From the NCBI GenBank assembly GCA_020205615.1, contig CM035169.1:18743546-18807545 (forward strand): a stretch of 64,000 bases of DNA, in the 5' to 3' direction. The first letter of the stretch is position 1. Every line of letters begins with the position of its first letter. Below are positions 1 through 11,430 of this stretch, piece by piece. The notes beneath the pieces are model-generated. The model made no database searches. It was not told where the DNA came from and saw nothing but the letters and a program-made list of their open reading frames with translations. This DNA is from Panax quinquefolius. Its lineage: Eukaryota; Streptophyta; Magnoliopsida; Apiales; Araliaceae. The translations under genes and the position numbers were made by a program.

Positions 1-2491
1 TAAGTGGTTATAAAATATTCATTGTTGTCGGGAATATTCGTTTGGTCGTGGAATATTCTTCTTTGTCGGGGAATATTCGCATTTACGATGTGATCTTTTG
101 TGGGCCCCATAACTAAAAAGCAATTGGATGAAGAAACGACAAATATAAGTTGTTTAAAAATAGCAGCGTAGTTATTCTCAATTATCTTTTGTTAAAATAC
201 TAAATTGGTTAAAACACAAGAAGATTATTGCGGTATTGCACCAATTATTGATTCTTACGTAAAGGCCACTACTCAATAATGGTTACGATAATTAATTATT
301 CAAAGTATTTTATTGATTTAATAATTCTTTGCGTTGATATTTTATATTCATTGTTGTTTTGATAATTGTCATTTACGATATTATTTTCATTATCGAAGCA
401 ATAATTCATATTATCTGAATAATATTATTAGATAAAATTATTGGCAATGTCTAGAAAGTTCTTTCTAAGGAGAGGTTTGGTCACCTAATCGCACGCGCAA
501 GAAGAGGAGAAATTCTTATTGGAAACCCCTGCTTTCTTAGGAACTTCACGGTTGCCCGATCTTTGTGATTCTGTAATATTATTTGTGAATAATTAATTAT
601 TGATTTATATAATGAGGAAAATATTGATTTTATGTGGATATAGATGGAGAAAATTTTAATGTGACAATTATTTGAAAATTAATATTTTATCTTTTTACGA
701 TAAAATAATTCATTTAAATATATTATTTTAATAATATAATAATGGTGATATTTTTACAATGAATGTGGGAAATATGAGTATACGAGGAGGAAGAGTATTT
801 TTGTTGCAATAAATGTTTAAAACGTGTTAAACATGTCGGTGGACCCCATTTATTAGTGAAATTTGATTATAGCTTTTATAAAATCGCTTTGTTTGTGAAT
901 TTGGTCAATTTACATTTGGAATTTGGAAAAACTTTCTTCTACAAAGTTCTAGAGAATTGGATTTCCTATAAAAACACGTAAGATTCAAATTTTTCTGATA
1001 AAAGGGCTATTTATTATGAATTATTGAAGTTCTGAAGCTCCTAAATAATTGATTTTTGGAAGTTTAAAATAATTTAAATTAGAAAAACATTTTGATATGT
1101 TTGGTGGGCTTGGTTGGTTGTTGAAATGAGCTGATTTCAGTTTATAAGAGTGTGCGTGAGGAAAAATTTTATATATATTAATATTATATTAAATTTTCTA
1201 CTTTGGTGTTCTAAACATTTTCTATAAATAGGGTGCTTAAGTTAGAATTGAAAATCACACCGTAAGCTCAAGTTTTCTCTCTATATTATCGGCGTATTCT
1301 TGTGAGTATTTTGAGTATACTTTGAGTATTCTTTATACGGTCAAAAAGTTCGAGTTATAGCTTATATCCGATATTCCAGTTAAATCTTGTCTTTTAGAGG
1401 TAAGGAAAATTATTTTTTTCGTAATGATATTATTTCTTCAATATCATTATGCTAAAATATTGATCTGAAGTTTTATCAAATTTGGAACTTTTGGTGTTGA
1501 GTTTCTTATTCACGTATACGACCTTTATTCACGATATCGACACTTTATTCACGAATCTAAGACTTATTCATCGAAAAATAAAATTTTTCCTTTTAAATCT
1601 AAAATATCTATTGTGGATACTAGCTTTGATTGTATCCATATTTTGATCATTCTTGAATTTTACACCACTATGATTATTTTTGGGGTATTTTTGGACATGG
1701 ATAAAACAAAATACGAATCCTTAATCCTTAATCCTTGTCATTTTGTTTCCTTTGGATTTGTTTTTTTAAAATATTTTCATTATCCTCGGTCTTAAATGAT
1801 GATATTATTGAATATCTTTGGCGTGTAGTGCAAAGATGAATGATTTCGATGAATATCTTTGATGCGTAGTGTAAAGATGAGCGCAGTGTTTAGATGAACA
1901 TGATTAATTTGATGAATATCTTTCAGCTGTGGCAAAAGATGAATATTTGATTCGGATATATATTGATTGATGTTACGAGGGGATAAAAGATAGGCGATGA
2001 ACTTTTAAATTCATACATAGAAGATAGTAGTTTGCATTCTCTACTTAACTCTTCTAATGAATTATTATTTCATTGCGAATATTGATTTAAAACTTGTTGT
2101 CTATTGTATTCTATTAGATTTTTCCTGTTGAAGACTAACGATAATTTGTTGTATATTATCTTAGTCATAATATTTTTCTTGGGCTATTTGAGCTCACCCT
2201 TTTCCTTTTGTTCCATTTTTCTTCTCGGGATGCGAGAATATAAGCGAAGTGACAGTCGGGATATGGAATGAAGGTTTTAGAGAGAGTTGTTTAGTAGTCC
2301 TCACCATTTTTGTAAAATAATGTATCAATAAATGTGATGAGAATTTATTTGAGTATAGATATTGTCTACAGAAGATAATATTTGTATTCAAACTCATAGT
2401 TTTTCTTGTTGTAATAATAAAGTTGTAGTTGTTTACATATCATGTATTGACAACTCGAGAATGGGTGATGTATACCTATTTTGAGGCGTCA
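1..2491 (+). mobile_element. LTR of gypsy family A, 5'-truncated by window edge
   Basis: The sequence matches position for position the LTR at 33349-36117, starting about 120 bases into it and ending in GAGGCGTCA at 2491. No primer-binding site follows, so this is a 3' LTR or a solo LTR whose remainder lies left of the window. Contents in order are three GAATATTC palindromes (32-39, 51-58, 71-78), a TATA box TATAAATAG near 1222, a splice-donor-like AG|GTAAGG near 1399, an AATGATATT/AATATCATT hairpin near 1423-1450, three short ATCTTTG-type hairpins (1815-1945), and compound hairpins near 2010-2060 and 2294-2345. Its right edge cuts into a reversed LTR-D, so this copy inserted into that one. 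Confidence 0.85.
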
Positions 2492-3373
2492 TGAATTAAA
2501 AGAAAATAATGAATGAATGAGCTTATTTATAGAAAAATAGAATGCATAATAATTAACTCATGAGCAGTCAAGATTGATTTACTTTAATTTGATTGGTCCA
2601 TATTTAAAGCAAAATCTTTTAAATAAAATATAATATATTCTATTTATAATTATATAATAAAACAAAATTTATATATATATATAAATCATAACACTCCTCA
2701 AAATCCATCAACGCCTCTTTCCCACCAAAAAACTGACTTTTTTTTTTCTTCAAGTAACAAATTTATAATATAAATATATATATATATATATAAACATATG
2801 TTATAAAAATATATATATATATATATATATATAATAATTGTACTCATCCCTCCAATTCACGTAACCAAAATTTCCATCTCCCAAGACTTTGTAACACACA
2901 TGGGCCCCACTCGTGGGCCCCCACCTTTATTATATTAAAAATTTTCTACCGATTATTTTGAAAAATGGGTAAATGGGGGTCCATAAAATAAGCAAAATTG
3001 AGTGACTTCTCACGTAAGCATCAATAATAAATCTTGAAGTGTGCTCTTACGCAACCAATGCCATTATCGCACTTTTAACAGGGTGTTTCAACGATTAACA
3101 GTAAAACCTCCGCCGTTATTTTCATAAAGTATTTTGTCATTTTCTCAATCCAAACAATAATTCCGTTGTAGGGTCCACCAATGATTGTGCCGTTTATCTG
3201 AATATTCCTGTTAAAACAAATATTCCCTGACCAATCGAATATTATATAACAACTTGCGTACTTTTGCAAAATTTATAAATATTACCCACAACTATTATAT
3301 CAATTTCACTCCATAATATTCAAAAATAATATTTATAGAAAATTCATCTTTATTCGAGAAAGTTGGGGTTTTT
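2492..3373 (-). mobile_element. Reversed LTR-D fragment (LTR head and U3)
   Basis: This is the reverse complement of 6346 to about 7270, the first 0.9 kb of LTR-D. It starts inside the GA-leader region (TGAATTAA...) and ends at the LTR head, where AGTTGGGG is followed by a degraded terminus. It includes two (TA)n runs (about 2774-2795 and 2809-2833) matching those in the forward copy. It probably belongs to a reversed D-family element that landed in the forward pol gene starting at 3374. The left part of that element was split by the family-A LTR at 1-2491. Confidence 0.75.
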
Positions 3374-5827
3374 AAATGATCTAAACAAAAATAAATCGAT
3401 TTTGAATAATATTTCTATTGTTAATGAATTTCGACGTATTCTGAAGAACTTCTGGCCTACCCCAGGCGTGAAATTGAATTTTGTATCGACCTTGAACCCA
3501 GACAAAACCCATTTCAAAGCCCCATATCGAATAGCTCTATTGAACTTCGTGAGTTAAAGACTCAACTGCAGGAATTGTTAGACATTGGCTTTATTTAATC
3601 CTAGTACTTCTCTTGGGGTGCTCCCATTTTATTCGTGAAGAAGAAAGATGGGAGTACGCGACTTTTGTATTGATTATCGGGAGTTGAATCATGTCACCAT
3701 CAAAAATAGGTACCCATTGCCGCGTATTGATGACTGTTTGACCGATTGCAAGGAGCCAAATTCTTTTCAAAGATTGATCTTCGTTAGGATATCACCAATT
3801 AAAGATTAGAACCGATGATATTCCAAAGCGGCTTCGGAACTCGTCTGGGCATTATGAATTCTAGTCGTATCCTTTGGATTGACTAATGCTCCCGCCGCCT
3901 TCATGGATATGATGAACGAAAGTATTCGAGGAATATTTGGATCACTTTGTGGTCGTCTTTATTGATGACATCCTTATATATTCCAAAACCCGTGAAGATC
4001 GCGAAGCAACACTTGATTTGATACTCCAAAAGCTTCGTGAATATAAGCTTTATGCCAAGTTGAAGAAATGTGAGTTATGGCAGGAAGTAGCATTCCTTGG
4101 GCACGTGGTATCAAGTCATGGAATATCCATTGACCCAATGAAAGATTGAAGCTATTCAAAGTGGGAGCAACCTAAATCGATGGAATGGAAAGACGTAGCT
4201 TTCTCGCTTATTTGGTTATTATCGGAGATTCGTAGAAGGGTTTTCTCGAATCGCTACTCCACTAACTCGGTGACTCGAAAAGATACAAAGTTCGGTTGGA
4301 GCGAGGAATGTGAGAAGAGTTTTCAAGAACTCGAGAGAGACTTATTTCAAAGACTGCTCGGCAATACCATCCGGTTGGAGGATTTGTCATCTATGATGAT
4401 GCTTGGCCCAAAGGGTTAGGATGTGTTCTCATGCAACATGGGAAAGTCATAGCCTATGCCTCTCGACAACTCAAAGAATATGAGAGGAATTATCCTACTC
4501 ATGACCTAGAATTAGCAGTTGTTGTTTTCACACTTAAAATTTGGAGGCATTACTTGTATGGGGAGAAAGTGGAGATCTTTACGGATCATAAAAGCCTTAA
4601 ATATTTCTTCACTCAAAAGGAACTCAACATGCGACAACGACGTTGGCTTGAAGCTATTGAAAGATTATGATCATACCATCAATACCATCTTGGAAAAGCG
4701 AGCGTGGTGGTAATGACGCATTGAGTAGAAGATCATATGCGAGTGCGAAGTGCAATATTGTCAATGAAAGCCCATTTTGTATGGCTAGCAAAGGATGGAG
4801 ATAGAGATAAAGACTACAGGGACCCACATGATGATGTAAAATATCTGAGTAGAAACAGACTTTAATTGATAAAATTAAAAAAGTCGCTCAAATCTGATCC
4901 GGAAGTCGATGCGTATGAGGAAGAAAGTCAAGAAGGTGCGATCTTAGGAAGCAAGAATCGATGAAGAAGGAATACTTGAGTCAACTCTAGACTTTGTGTT
5001 CTAACGACCACGATTTAAAGTATAAAATCATGATGGAGTAGCATAACACAGAGTTTGCAATCCATCTAGAGTACCAAAATGTATCGTGATCTTGACATAC
5101 ATTTTGGTGAAATGATATGAAGAGAGAGATAAGCGTTGTTTATCTCAAGGTGTCTAACGTGTCAACGAAGTCAAGGTGAGCATCAAGTACCAAAAGGTCC
5201 ATTGCAACCACTTGAAATTCCAAAATGGAAGTGGGAGCACATTACCATGGATTTCATTCATTGGTCTTCCCAAGGTTTCTCAAGGCATAGATGCGATTTG
5301 GGTCATTGTTGATAGATTGACCAAGTCCGCTCATTTCTTACCGATATGAGAGACTTATACACTTGAACGTCTTGCTTTCATATGTACATAAGCGAGATTG
5401 TAAGAGGCTCGCATGGTATGCCGGTATCCATAGTTTTTGATCGAGACCCAAGATTCACTTCACGATTTTGGGTTAGTTTGCAGAAAGCTATGGGCGCAGA
5501 TTTACGATTTAGCTTTCTAAGATATCATCCTCAAAGCGGACGAGACGATGGAGAGGACTATTCAAACTCTTGAAGATCTATTAAGACTCGTGTCCTTGAT
5601 TTCAAGGGAAGTTGGGACAAGTTCTTATCATTGGTGGAGTTTTCTACAACAACAGTTATCGCAAGTATTGGCATGGCTCCATTCAAGCGTTGTATGGAAG
5701 AAAGTGGATTTCTCAGTATCTTTGGGATGAGGTGGGTGAAGCAGCGTTGTTGGGACCAGGAGTTGGTACGTATGACTACGAGAAAAGATTCAAACGATCC
5801 GACAACATATAAAAACCTCACAAGATC

Positions 5828-6334
5828 GTGAAAAGAGTTATCTTCGATCTTCATCGAAAGGACGTGGAATTCGATATAGGAGATTGTGTGTTGTTACGTG
5901 TTGCTCCATGGAAAGGGGTTACGAGATTTGGAAAGAGAGGAAAGCTCAATCCTCGATTTATCGGCCCATTTTTAATCCTCGATCGAGTAGGAACAATGGC
6001 CTATAGACTCGCTTTACCACCAAGTATGTCTCGTGTTCATAACGTTTTTCACATATCTATGCTACGTAAATATGTGGAAGACCCGAACCACATTATTGAG
6101 TTAGAACCAGATGAAATAGCGGAAGATTTGACATATGAAGAGGTTCCTGTTCAAATCTTGGATAAGAAGGAACATATTCTACGCTCCAAGGTTATACCTC
6201 AAGTCAAAGTTTTGTGGAGAAACCACGATGTTGAGGAAATGACTTGGGAGTTAGAATCTGAAATGAAATCAAGGTATCCTTACCTCTTCAATATACCAGG
6301 TATGTACCCTAATTTTGAAGGCGAAATTTCATAA
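5828..6334 (+). CDS. C-terminal pol fragment with chromodomain, 168 codons
   Basis: This is the longest open pol piece of element D. It begins in the integrase C-terminal region (residues about 1-75, including a GPF motif, IGPFLIL). The linker LRKYVEDPNHII follows, then a chromodomain-like module at about residues 125-160 with VKVLWRNHDVEEMTWELE and YPYLF. That tail is typical of plant chromoviruses of the Tekay/Del type; the clade is an inference from the motif alone. The frame ends 12 bases before the LTR, overlapping the polypurine-tract zone. The start codon is only the first Met of an open stretch and is not a real start. In an intact element the module would direct integration to particular chromatin. 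Confidence 0.8.
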   Translation: MKRVIFDLHRKDVEFDIGDCVLLRVAPWKGVTRFGKRGKLNPRFIGPFLILDRVGTMAYRLALPPSMSRVHNVFHISMLRKYVEDPNHIIELEPDEIAEDLTYEEVPVQILDKKEHILRSKVIPQVKVLWRNHDVEEMTWELESEMKSRYPYLFNIPGMYPNFEGEIS

Positions 6335-6344
6335 GAAGGGGAGA
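6333..6344 (+). other. Polypurine tract of element D
   Basis: A purine-only run (AAGAAGGGGAGA) lies immediately 5' of the LTR terminus TGTAAAACCCC at 6346. This is the position where plus-strand DNA synthesis is primed in LTR retroelements. The same arrangement occurs at 14700-14710, 39139-39149 and 49295-49305. Confidence 0.85.
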
Positions 6345-6345
6345 T

Positions 6346-6917
6346 TGTAAAACCCCAACTTTTTGAATAAAGATGAATTTTTTATAAATATCATTTTTGA
6401 ATATTATGGAGTAAAATTGATATAATGTTATAGTTGTGGGTAATATTTATAAATTTTACAAAATGCGTAAGTTGTTATATAATATTCGATTGGTGGGAAT
6501 ATTCGTTTTAACAGGGAATATTCAGATAACCAAGACAATCATTGGTGGACCCCTATAATGTAATTATTGTCGGATTGAGAAAGCGACAAAAATATTTTAT
6601 TGAGATAACGGCGGAAGTTTTTTGATTGATCTTGTTGAACTACTTCGGTAGAAAAAAATCTGATGTCTGGCGTGGTTACATAGTAGCACACACGGTTGTT
6701 AATTATTAAAGGCTTATGTGAGAAGTCACTCGGTTTTGCTTATTTTATAAACACTCATTTACCTATTTTTCAAAATAATTGGTAGAAGATGCTTCAGTAT
6801 GTATATATAATATCTGTGTGTGATAAGGATGTATGTGATAAGGATGTGTGTGAAAATGACATGTGGGGTGGGGGAAAGAAAAAATGAAAATGGGGGTTAC
6901 GTATATATATCGTAATG

Positions 6918-6955
<38 letters not shown>

Positions 6956-8862
6956 TTTATTAGTATTAAAATATATATATATATGATGGATAATGACATG
7001 TGGGTGGGGCCCACATGTTGGAAGAAGAATTTGGGGGAAAAGCTGAGAAATTTTTTTCAACGGAGGAGGTTGTTTTTTTCAAACAACATGTGTTATATAT
7101 ATATATATATATATAATATATTATATATATATTATATTTTATTTAAAAGATTTTGCTTTAAATATGGACCGTCGATTAAAGTAAATCAATCTCGATTGTT
7201 CATGAGTTAGTTTCTTATGCATTCCATTTTTTCATAAATAGAAGCTCATTCATTCATTATTTTCTATTAATTCATTGAAAACTACAGAGAGATAAACTAT
7301 AGAGAGAAAAAAGAAAGTATTCTCATACTTCACTACTTATATATCGAAGACTCTTCTTCTTAAGGTAGGGAATATTATTTGTTGTACTCTATACGGGGTG
7401 TTATTCTTTCTTATTCATGAAGAGAACTGTTGTTATTCCATTTCTTATTATACATTGGAAATAACATATATCTGTGATCACCCTATCTTGGTGACATTCT
7501 TCTATTATTACATTGGAACATCCTATCGTGTGTTTTACACCGCACTGGTTCCGTCTTTATTATTATTTCGTTGGAACATCACATCATGTATTTTACAGGA
7601 CCGGGTTAAAATCTTATTATTATTCTATTGGAACATCTTGTCGTGTGTTTTATCTGGGACCGGTTAAAATCTTTATTATTCATTGGAACATCTGCTGTAT
7701 CGGCAAAATTTTGCGACGACTGGTTCCGTTATTATTATTCTGTTGGAATAACTCGTCTATGCATAAATCTGCATGCATGGTGATTTCTTTTGTTATTTCA
7801 TTCTTTATTATACTCGGTTGGTTAAAATTTTGACTTTATACTCCATGAAATTAGTAAAATATCTTTGATATTTGCGCTTCATCCAAAGATATCTTTTCAT
7901 AGAAATATTCTTTCGATCAATCTTGAATTATACTCTCACAAAACAAAGATCATGTTGACAATTTGGACGTTAATAATTCCGGATAAAATTATTCTTGAAC
8001 TTGTTTTATTGAATTCTTATATCATTGTCATCATCATCATGTTTATATTTTGTTGAAAGTCATCTATGGCCCTGTAGTGCATAGATGGACTTGGTATGAT
8101 TATGACTGAGGATTATTGATTGTAATCATGGACCGTAATATTACAAATGATGTGGTAAAAGTTCTCATTGGCCCAGTAGTGCATTGATGGACGATTGTTG
8201 GCATGATCATGACCATTAATGAATACACAAATATTCTTGGCCCGTAGTGCATGGATAATTGTGGTCGTGATACTAAAGAATATCATTGGTAGAAAGTGCG
8301 GGGGTGATTCGATGATGTGGAATATTTATTAAAGTTCGAGTCTCGTGATACTTGATGATGAAAAACCTTTTTAATCATAAAAGATAGTAGATTTTATTTT
8401 CTACTTGACTCTTTTAATGGATTGCTTGTTCCGTGTAGTTAAACTTGATGTCTATTATATTTTATCGGTTTAACATTGTTGGAGACTAATGATAATTTAT
8501 TCTCGCATTATCTTAGTCATAATATTTCTTCTTTGGGATAGTTGAGTTCACCCTTCCTTTCACCGTTATTCTTGAAAAAATGAGAATATAGCTAGGGACG
8601 AGTTAGGGAGCGGAGTGATGGTCCGAGAGGATAGCATTAGTAGTCCTCACTATTACGTGAAATAGTGTGATAATAATTGTAATGAGGACTCCTTTTTGAG
8701 TTTGTATAATCTCTACAGTAGATAATATTTGTATTCAAACTCACGATTTATGTTTTGTCGTATTGCATACCAGCAGTTGTATTAGTAAGTTGTATTTTTA
8801 TTCTATACCATGTATCTGGCGACCCAAGATGGGTGATGTATACCTAATTTTGGGGGCATCAC
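6346..8862 (+). mobile_element. 3' LTR of element D (2.5 kb)
   Basis: It runs from TGTAAAACCCC to GGGGGCATCAC. Its first about 150 bases resemble LTR-B, but its U3 (AAAGATTTTGCTTTAAATATG near 7147) matches LTR-E, so the LTR is a mosaic. It contains GAATATTC palindromes at 6497-6504 and 6516-6523, a (TA)n run at 6919-6954, and a CATAAATAG TATA box near 7232. A GA-rich leader and AAGGTAGGG near 7355 follow. Next come tandem WTTGGAAC...GGTTCC units (7430-7750), short loop-constant hairpins (8048-8310), and the compound hairpins at 8642-8690 and 8698-8742. Confidence 0.88.
6919..6954. repeat. (TA)n microsatellite in LTR-D U3
   Basis: About 18 TA units, with a shorter run near 6971-6982 and another at 7095-7112. 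The reading frames across it (isoleucine-tyrosine repeats) are artefacts of the repeat. Confidence 0.95.
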
Positions 8863-8982
8863 GTATGCTCTTTTATTTAGGGAAAGTTTTTAGGTTTTTT
8901 TATACTTATCTTAATTGTAATTAGCAAAATGTTCATTTTTTTATTTTGTCGCTTTAAGCCAAAGTAAAAACTCGTCGGTAGG
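8863..8982. other. 120-bp non-LTR spacer between elements D and E
   Basis: This short AT-rich stretch has no similarity to the LTRs on either side. It may be the remaining target sequence between two independent insertions. No gene or motif was recognised. Confidence 0.6.
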
Positions 8983-11414
8983 TGTGAGACCCTTGATTTT
9001 ATCAATAAAGATTTAAATTTTGTCGAAATAATTTTTAATATTATGGTGTGAATTTGAGATAATATTATAGTTGTGGGTAGTATTTATAAATTTTGCAAAG
9101 TATGCAAGTGGTTATATTATATTCGATTGGTGGGAAATATTAGGTTTAGCAGGAATATTAAAGACAACTACTCAATCATTGGTGGACCCCTAATGTAATT
9201 ATTATCGGATTGAGAAAGCGACAAAAATATTTTATTGAAATAACGGCGGAAGTTTTACCGTGGATCTTTGTTGAACTACTTCGGTAGTAAAAGAAATGAA
9301 TGTCGTGTGGTTGCATAGAAAGATTACGGTATTGATTATTGATGCTTATGTGAGAAGTCACTCGGTTTGATTCCATTATTGTCGATTAATAATATGAATT
9401 ATTATAGCGATAATGACGTTTTGTTTTATTCGTATTATTAACGTAATAAAAATGAAACATCTTTTATATAAAATGCAGAATACTTTATTAAAGTTATTCT
9501 ATAAATAGAATATATTATATTTTATTATGCATAGTGTTTTGTATAGTGTTTTGCATAGTGTTGCATAGTATTTGCATAGTAAAATGTTTTTATATAAATA
9601 GAATATATGATATTTTATTTAAAAGATTTTGCTTTAAATATGGACCATCGATTAAAGTAAATCAATCGGACCAGATTCATGGATTAATTACTATGCATTC
9701 TATTTTCCTATAAATGAAGCTCATTCCTTCATTATTTTTTCTTAATTCTTTGAAACTCTAGAGAGAAATTATAGAGAGAAAGGTATAGAGAGAAAATCTA
9801 TAGAGAGAAAGAAGAAAAGTATTCTGCTACTTCACTTTTCCAATATTAGATTCTTTAAGGTAAGGGATATTATTTGTTTGTATGCGTAAGGGTGTTATTC
9901 TTTCTTATTCATGAGAGAGAACTTACATTATTCCATTCATTATTATTCTATTGGAATAACTTTGTAAAAAAGTGGCATACCCTATACATAACTCGTGATA
10001 CGCTGGCATACCCTATACTTGGTGAAATCCTTATATTATTCCATTCTTATTTATACATTGGAATAACTTGTATCATGCAGAATCCCCTATACTTGGTGAT
10101 CTTCTTACATTATTCCATTCTTTATTATTACATTGGAATATCACATCGTGTGTTTTACAGGACTCGGGTTCCATTGTTTATTATTTCGCAATTATTATTA
10201 CATTTGGAATATCACATCGTAATGTTTTACACCGGACACGGTTCCATTGTTTATTATTATTCAAAGCATTTATTATTACATTGGATCATCCCGCTTGTGA
10301 ATTTCACGATTGGTTCCGTTATTATTATTACATTGGAATAACTTTATCTATCGCAAATACCGCATGCGTGGTGATTTCTTTTGTTATTCCATTCTTTATT
10401 ATTCCCGGTTGGTTAAAACTTTGACTTTATACTCCATGAAATTAGTAGAATATCCTTGATATTTTTGCGTTTCATCCAATATCTTTCATGGAAATATTCT
10501 TCCGATCATTCTTGAATTTTATCTCTACAAAACAGTATATTGTTGACAATTTGGACGTTAATAAATCCTAGAGAAATTAATTCTTGAACTTGTTTTATTG
10601 AATTCTTATATCATTGTCATCATCCTCATATTTATATTATGTTGAAAGTTATCTTTGGCTTACGTGCATAGATGAACTTAGTATGATTATGACCAGGGTT
10701 CATTCGGTATAATCATGGCTTGATATAAATGATGTGACAAAAAGTCCTCGATTGTTCTGTAATGCGATGATGGATAGTTTTGGTATGATTATGACGGGGG
10801 GTGATTCGGTATAGTCGCTGACCATTGATAATTTGATGAAAATCCTTGGCCAAGTAGTGCAGGGATGATTAGATATTGTGGTTTATTCATTAAAGCTGAG
10901 TCTTAGTGATAAAAATTGATGAAAACCTTTTAAAACTTAAAAGATAGTAGACTTTTATTTTCTACTTGACTCTTTTAATGGATTGCACATTCATTTGCAG
11001 ATTAAATGGTTGTCTATTGTATTTTATCGGTTTAACATCATTGAAGGCTAATGATAATTTATTCGCATTATCTTAGTCATAATATTTTCATTGGGCTAGT
11101 TGAGCTCACCCTTTCTTTCACTCGTTTTCTTCTGGAAATGAGAACATAAATTTGGAGACTAGTCGGGGAGCGGAGTAATGGTCCAGAGGATAGCATTAGT
11201 AGTCCTCACTATTCTCGAAAAATAGTGTGATAATAGTTGTAATGAGGACTCCTTTTAAGTTTGTATAATATCTAGTAGATAATATTTGTATTCAAACTCA
11301 CAGTTTATGTCGTATAGTACATGACAGTTATGTTAGTAAGTTGTATTTGAATTTATGTACCATGTAAGTGGCGACCCAAGATGGGTGACGTATACCTAAT
11401 TTTTGGGGCGTCAC
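8983..11414 (+). mobile_element. 5' LTR of element E (2.43 kb)
   Basis: It begins TGTGAGACCC, ends GGGGCGTCAC, and is followed at once by a primer-binding site. It pairs with the 3' LTR at 14712-17149. TATA-like TATAAATGA is near 9710. A GA-rich leader with repeated TATAGAGAGAAA (9757-9810) follows, then AAG|GTAAGGG at 9857-9866. An array of TTATTCCA...TGGAATAA and GGAAC...GTTCC hairpins spans 9930-10345. Loop-constant short hairpins lie at 10646, 10743 and 10840. Compound hairpins are at 10939-10980, 11201-11250 and 11257-11299. Confidence 0.92.
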
Positions 11415-11417
11415 GGT

Positions 11418-11430
11418 TGGTATCGAAAGC
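11418..11430 (+). other. Primer-binding site of element E
   Basis: TGGTATCGAAAGC lies 3 bases after the LTR end. It resembles TGGTATCAGAGC, the complement of the 3' end of plant initiator-Met tRNA, which primes reverse transcription in most plant LTR elements. The centre is slightly altered. Confidence 0.8.

Larger units (their letters stand above)
3374..6345 (+). pseudogene. pol: Decayed gypsy pol (RT, RNase H, integrase, chromodomain) of element D
   Basis: These are broken frames of a Ty3/gypsy polyprotein in normal order. The RT entry motif WPTPGVKLNF is near 3450, FVKKKDG near 3640, and the RT active-site block [10 protein letters not shown] near 3958-3990. RNase H spans about 4431-4670, with [17 protein letters not shown] and the RQRRWLE hinge. 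The integrase core is near 5230-5560, with IVDRLTKSAHF and [11 protein letters not shown]. The 3' end is the chromodomain frame listed separately. Gag, protease and the start of RT are missing because the copy begins abruptly at the reversed LTR head. Many frameshifts separate the pieces, so no intact polyprotein is possible. The internal region at 46363-49306 is a close relative. Confidence 0.88.

Noticed and set aside
6763..7210. Open frames on both strands rich in Ile-Tyr repeats
   Set aside because: They are translations of the (TA)n microsatellite in LTR-D and carry no domain.
9874..10341. 155-codon frame (and similar frames at 7398-7833, 15693-16025, 43013-43384, 50379-50789) with repeated YYYIG/WN motifs
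   Set aside because: They cover the tandem hairpin units, several frames are open at once, and no frame is kept between copies, so coding is unlikely.
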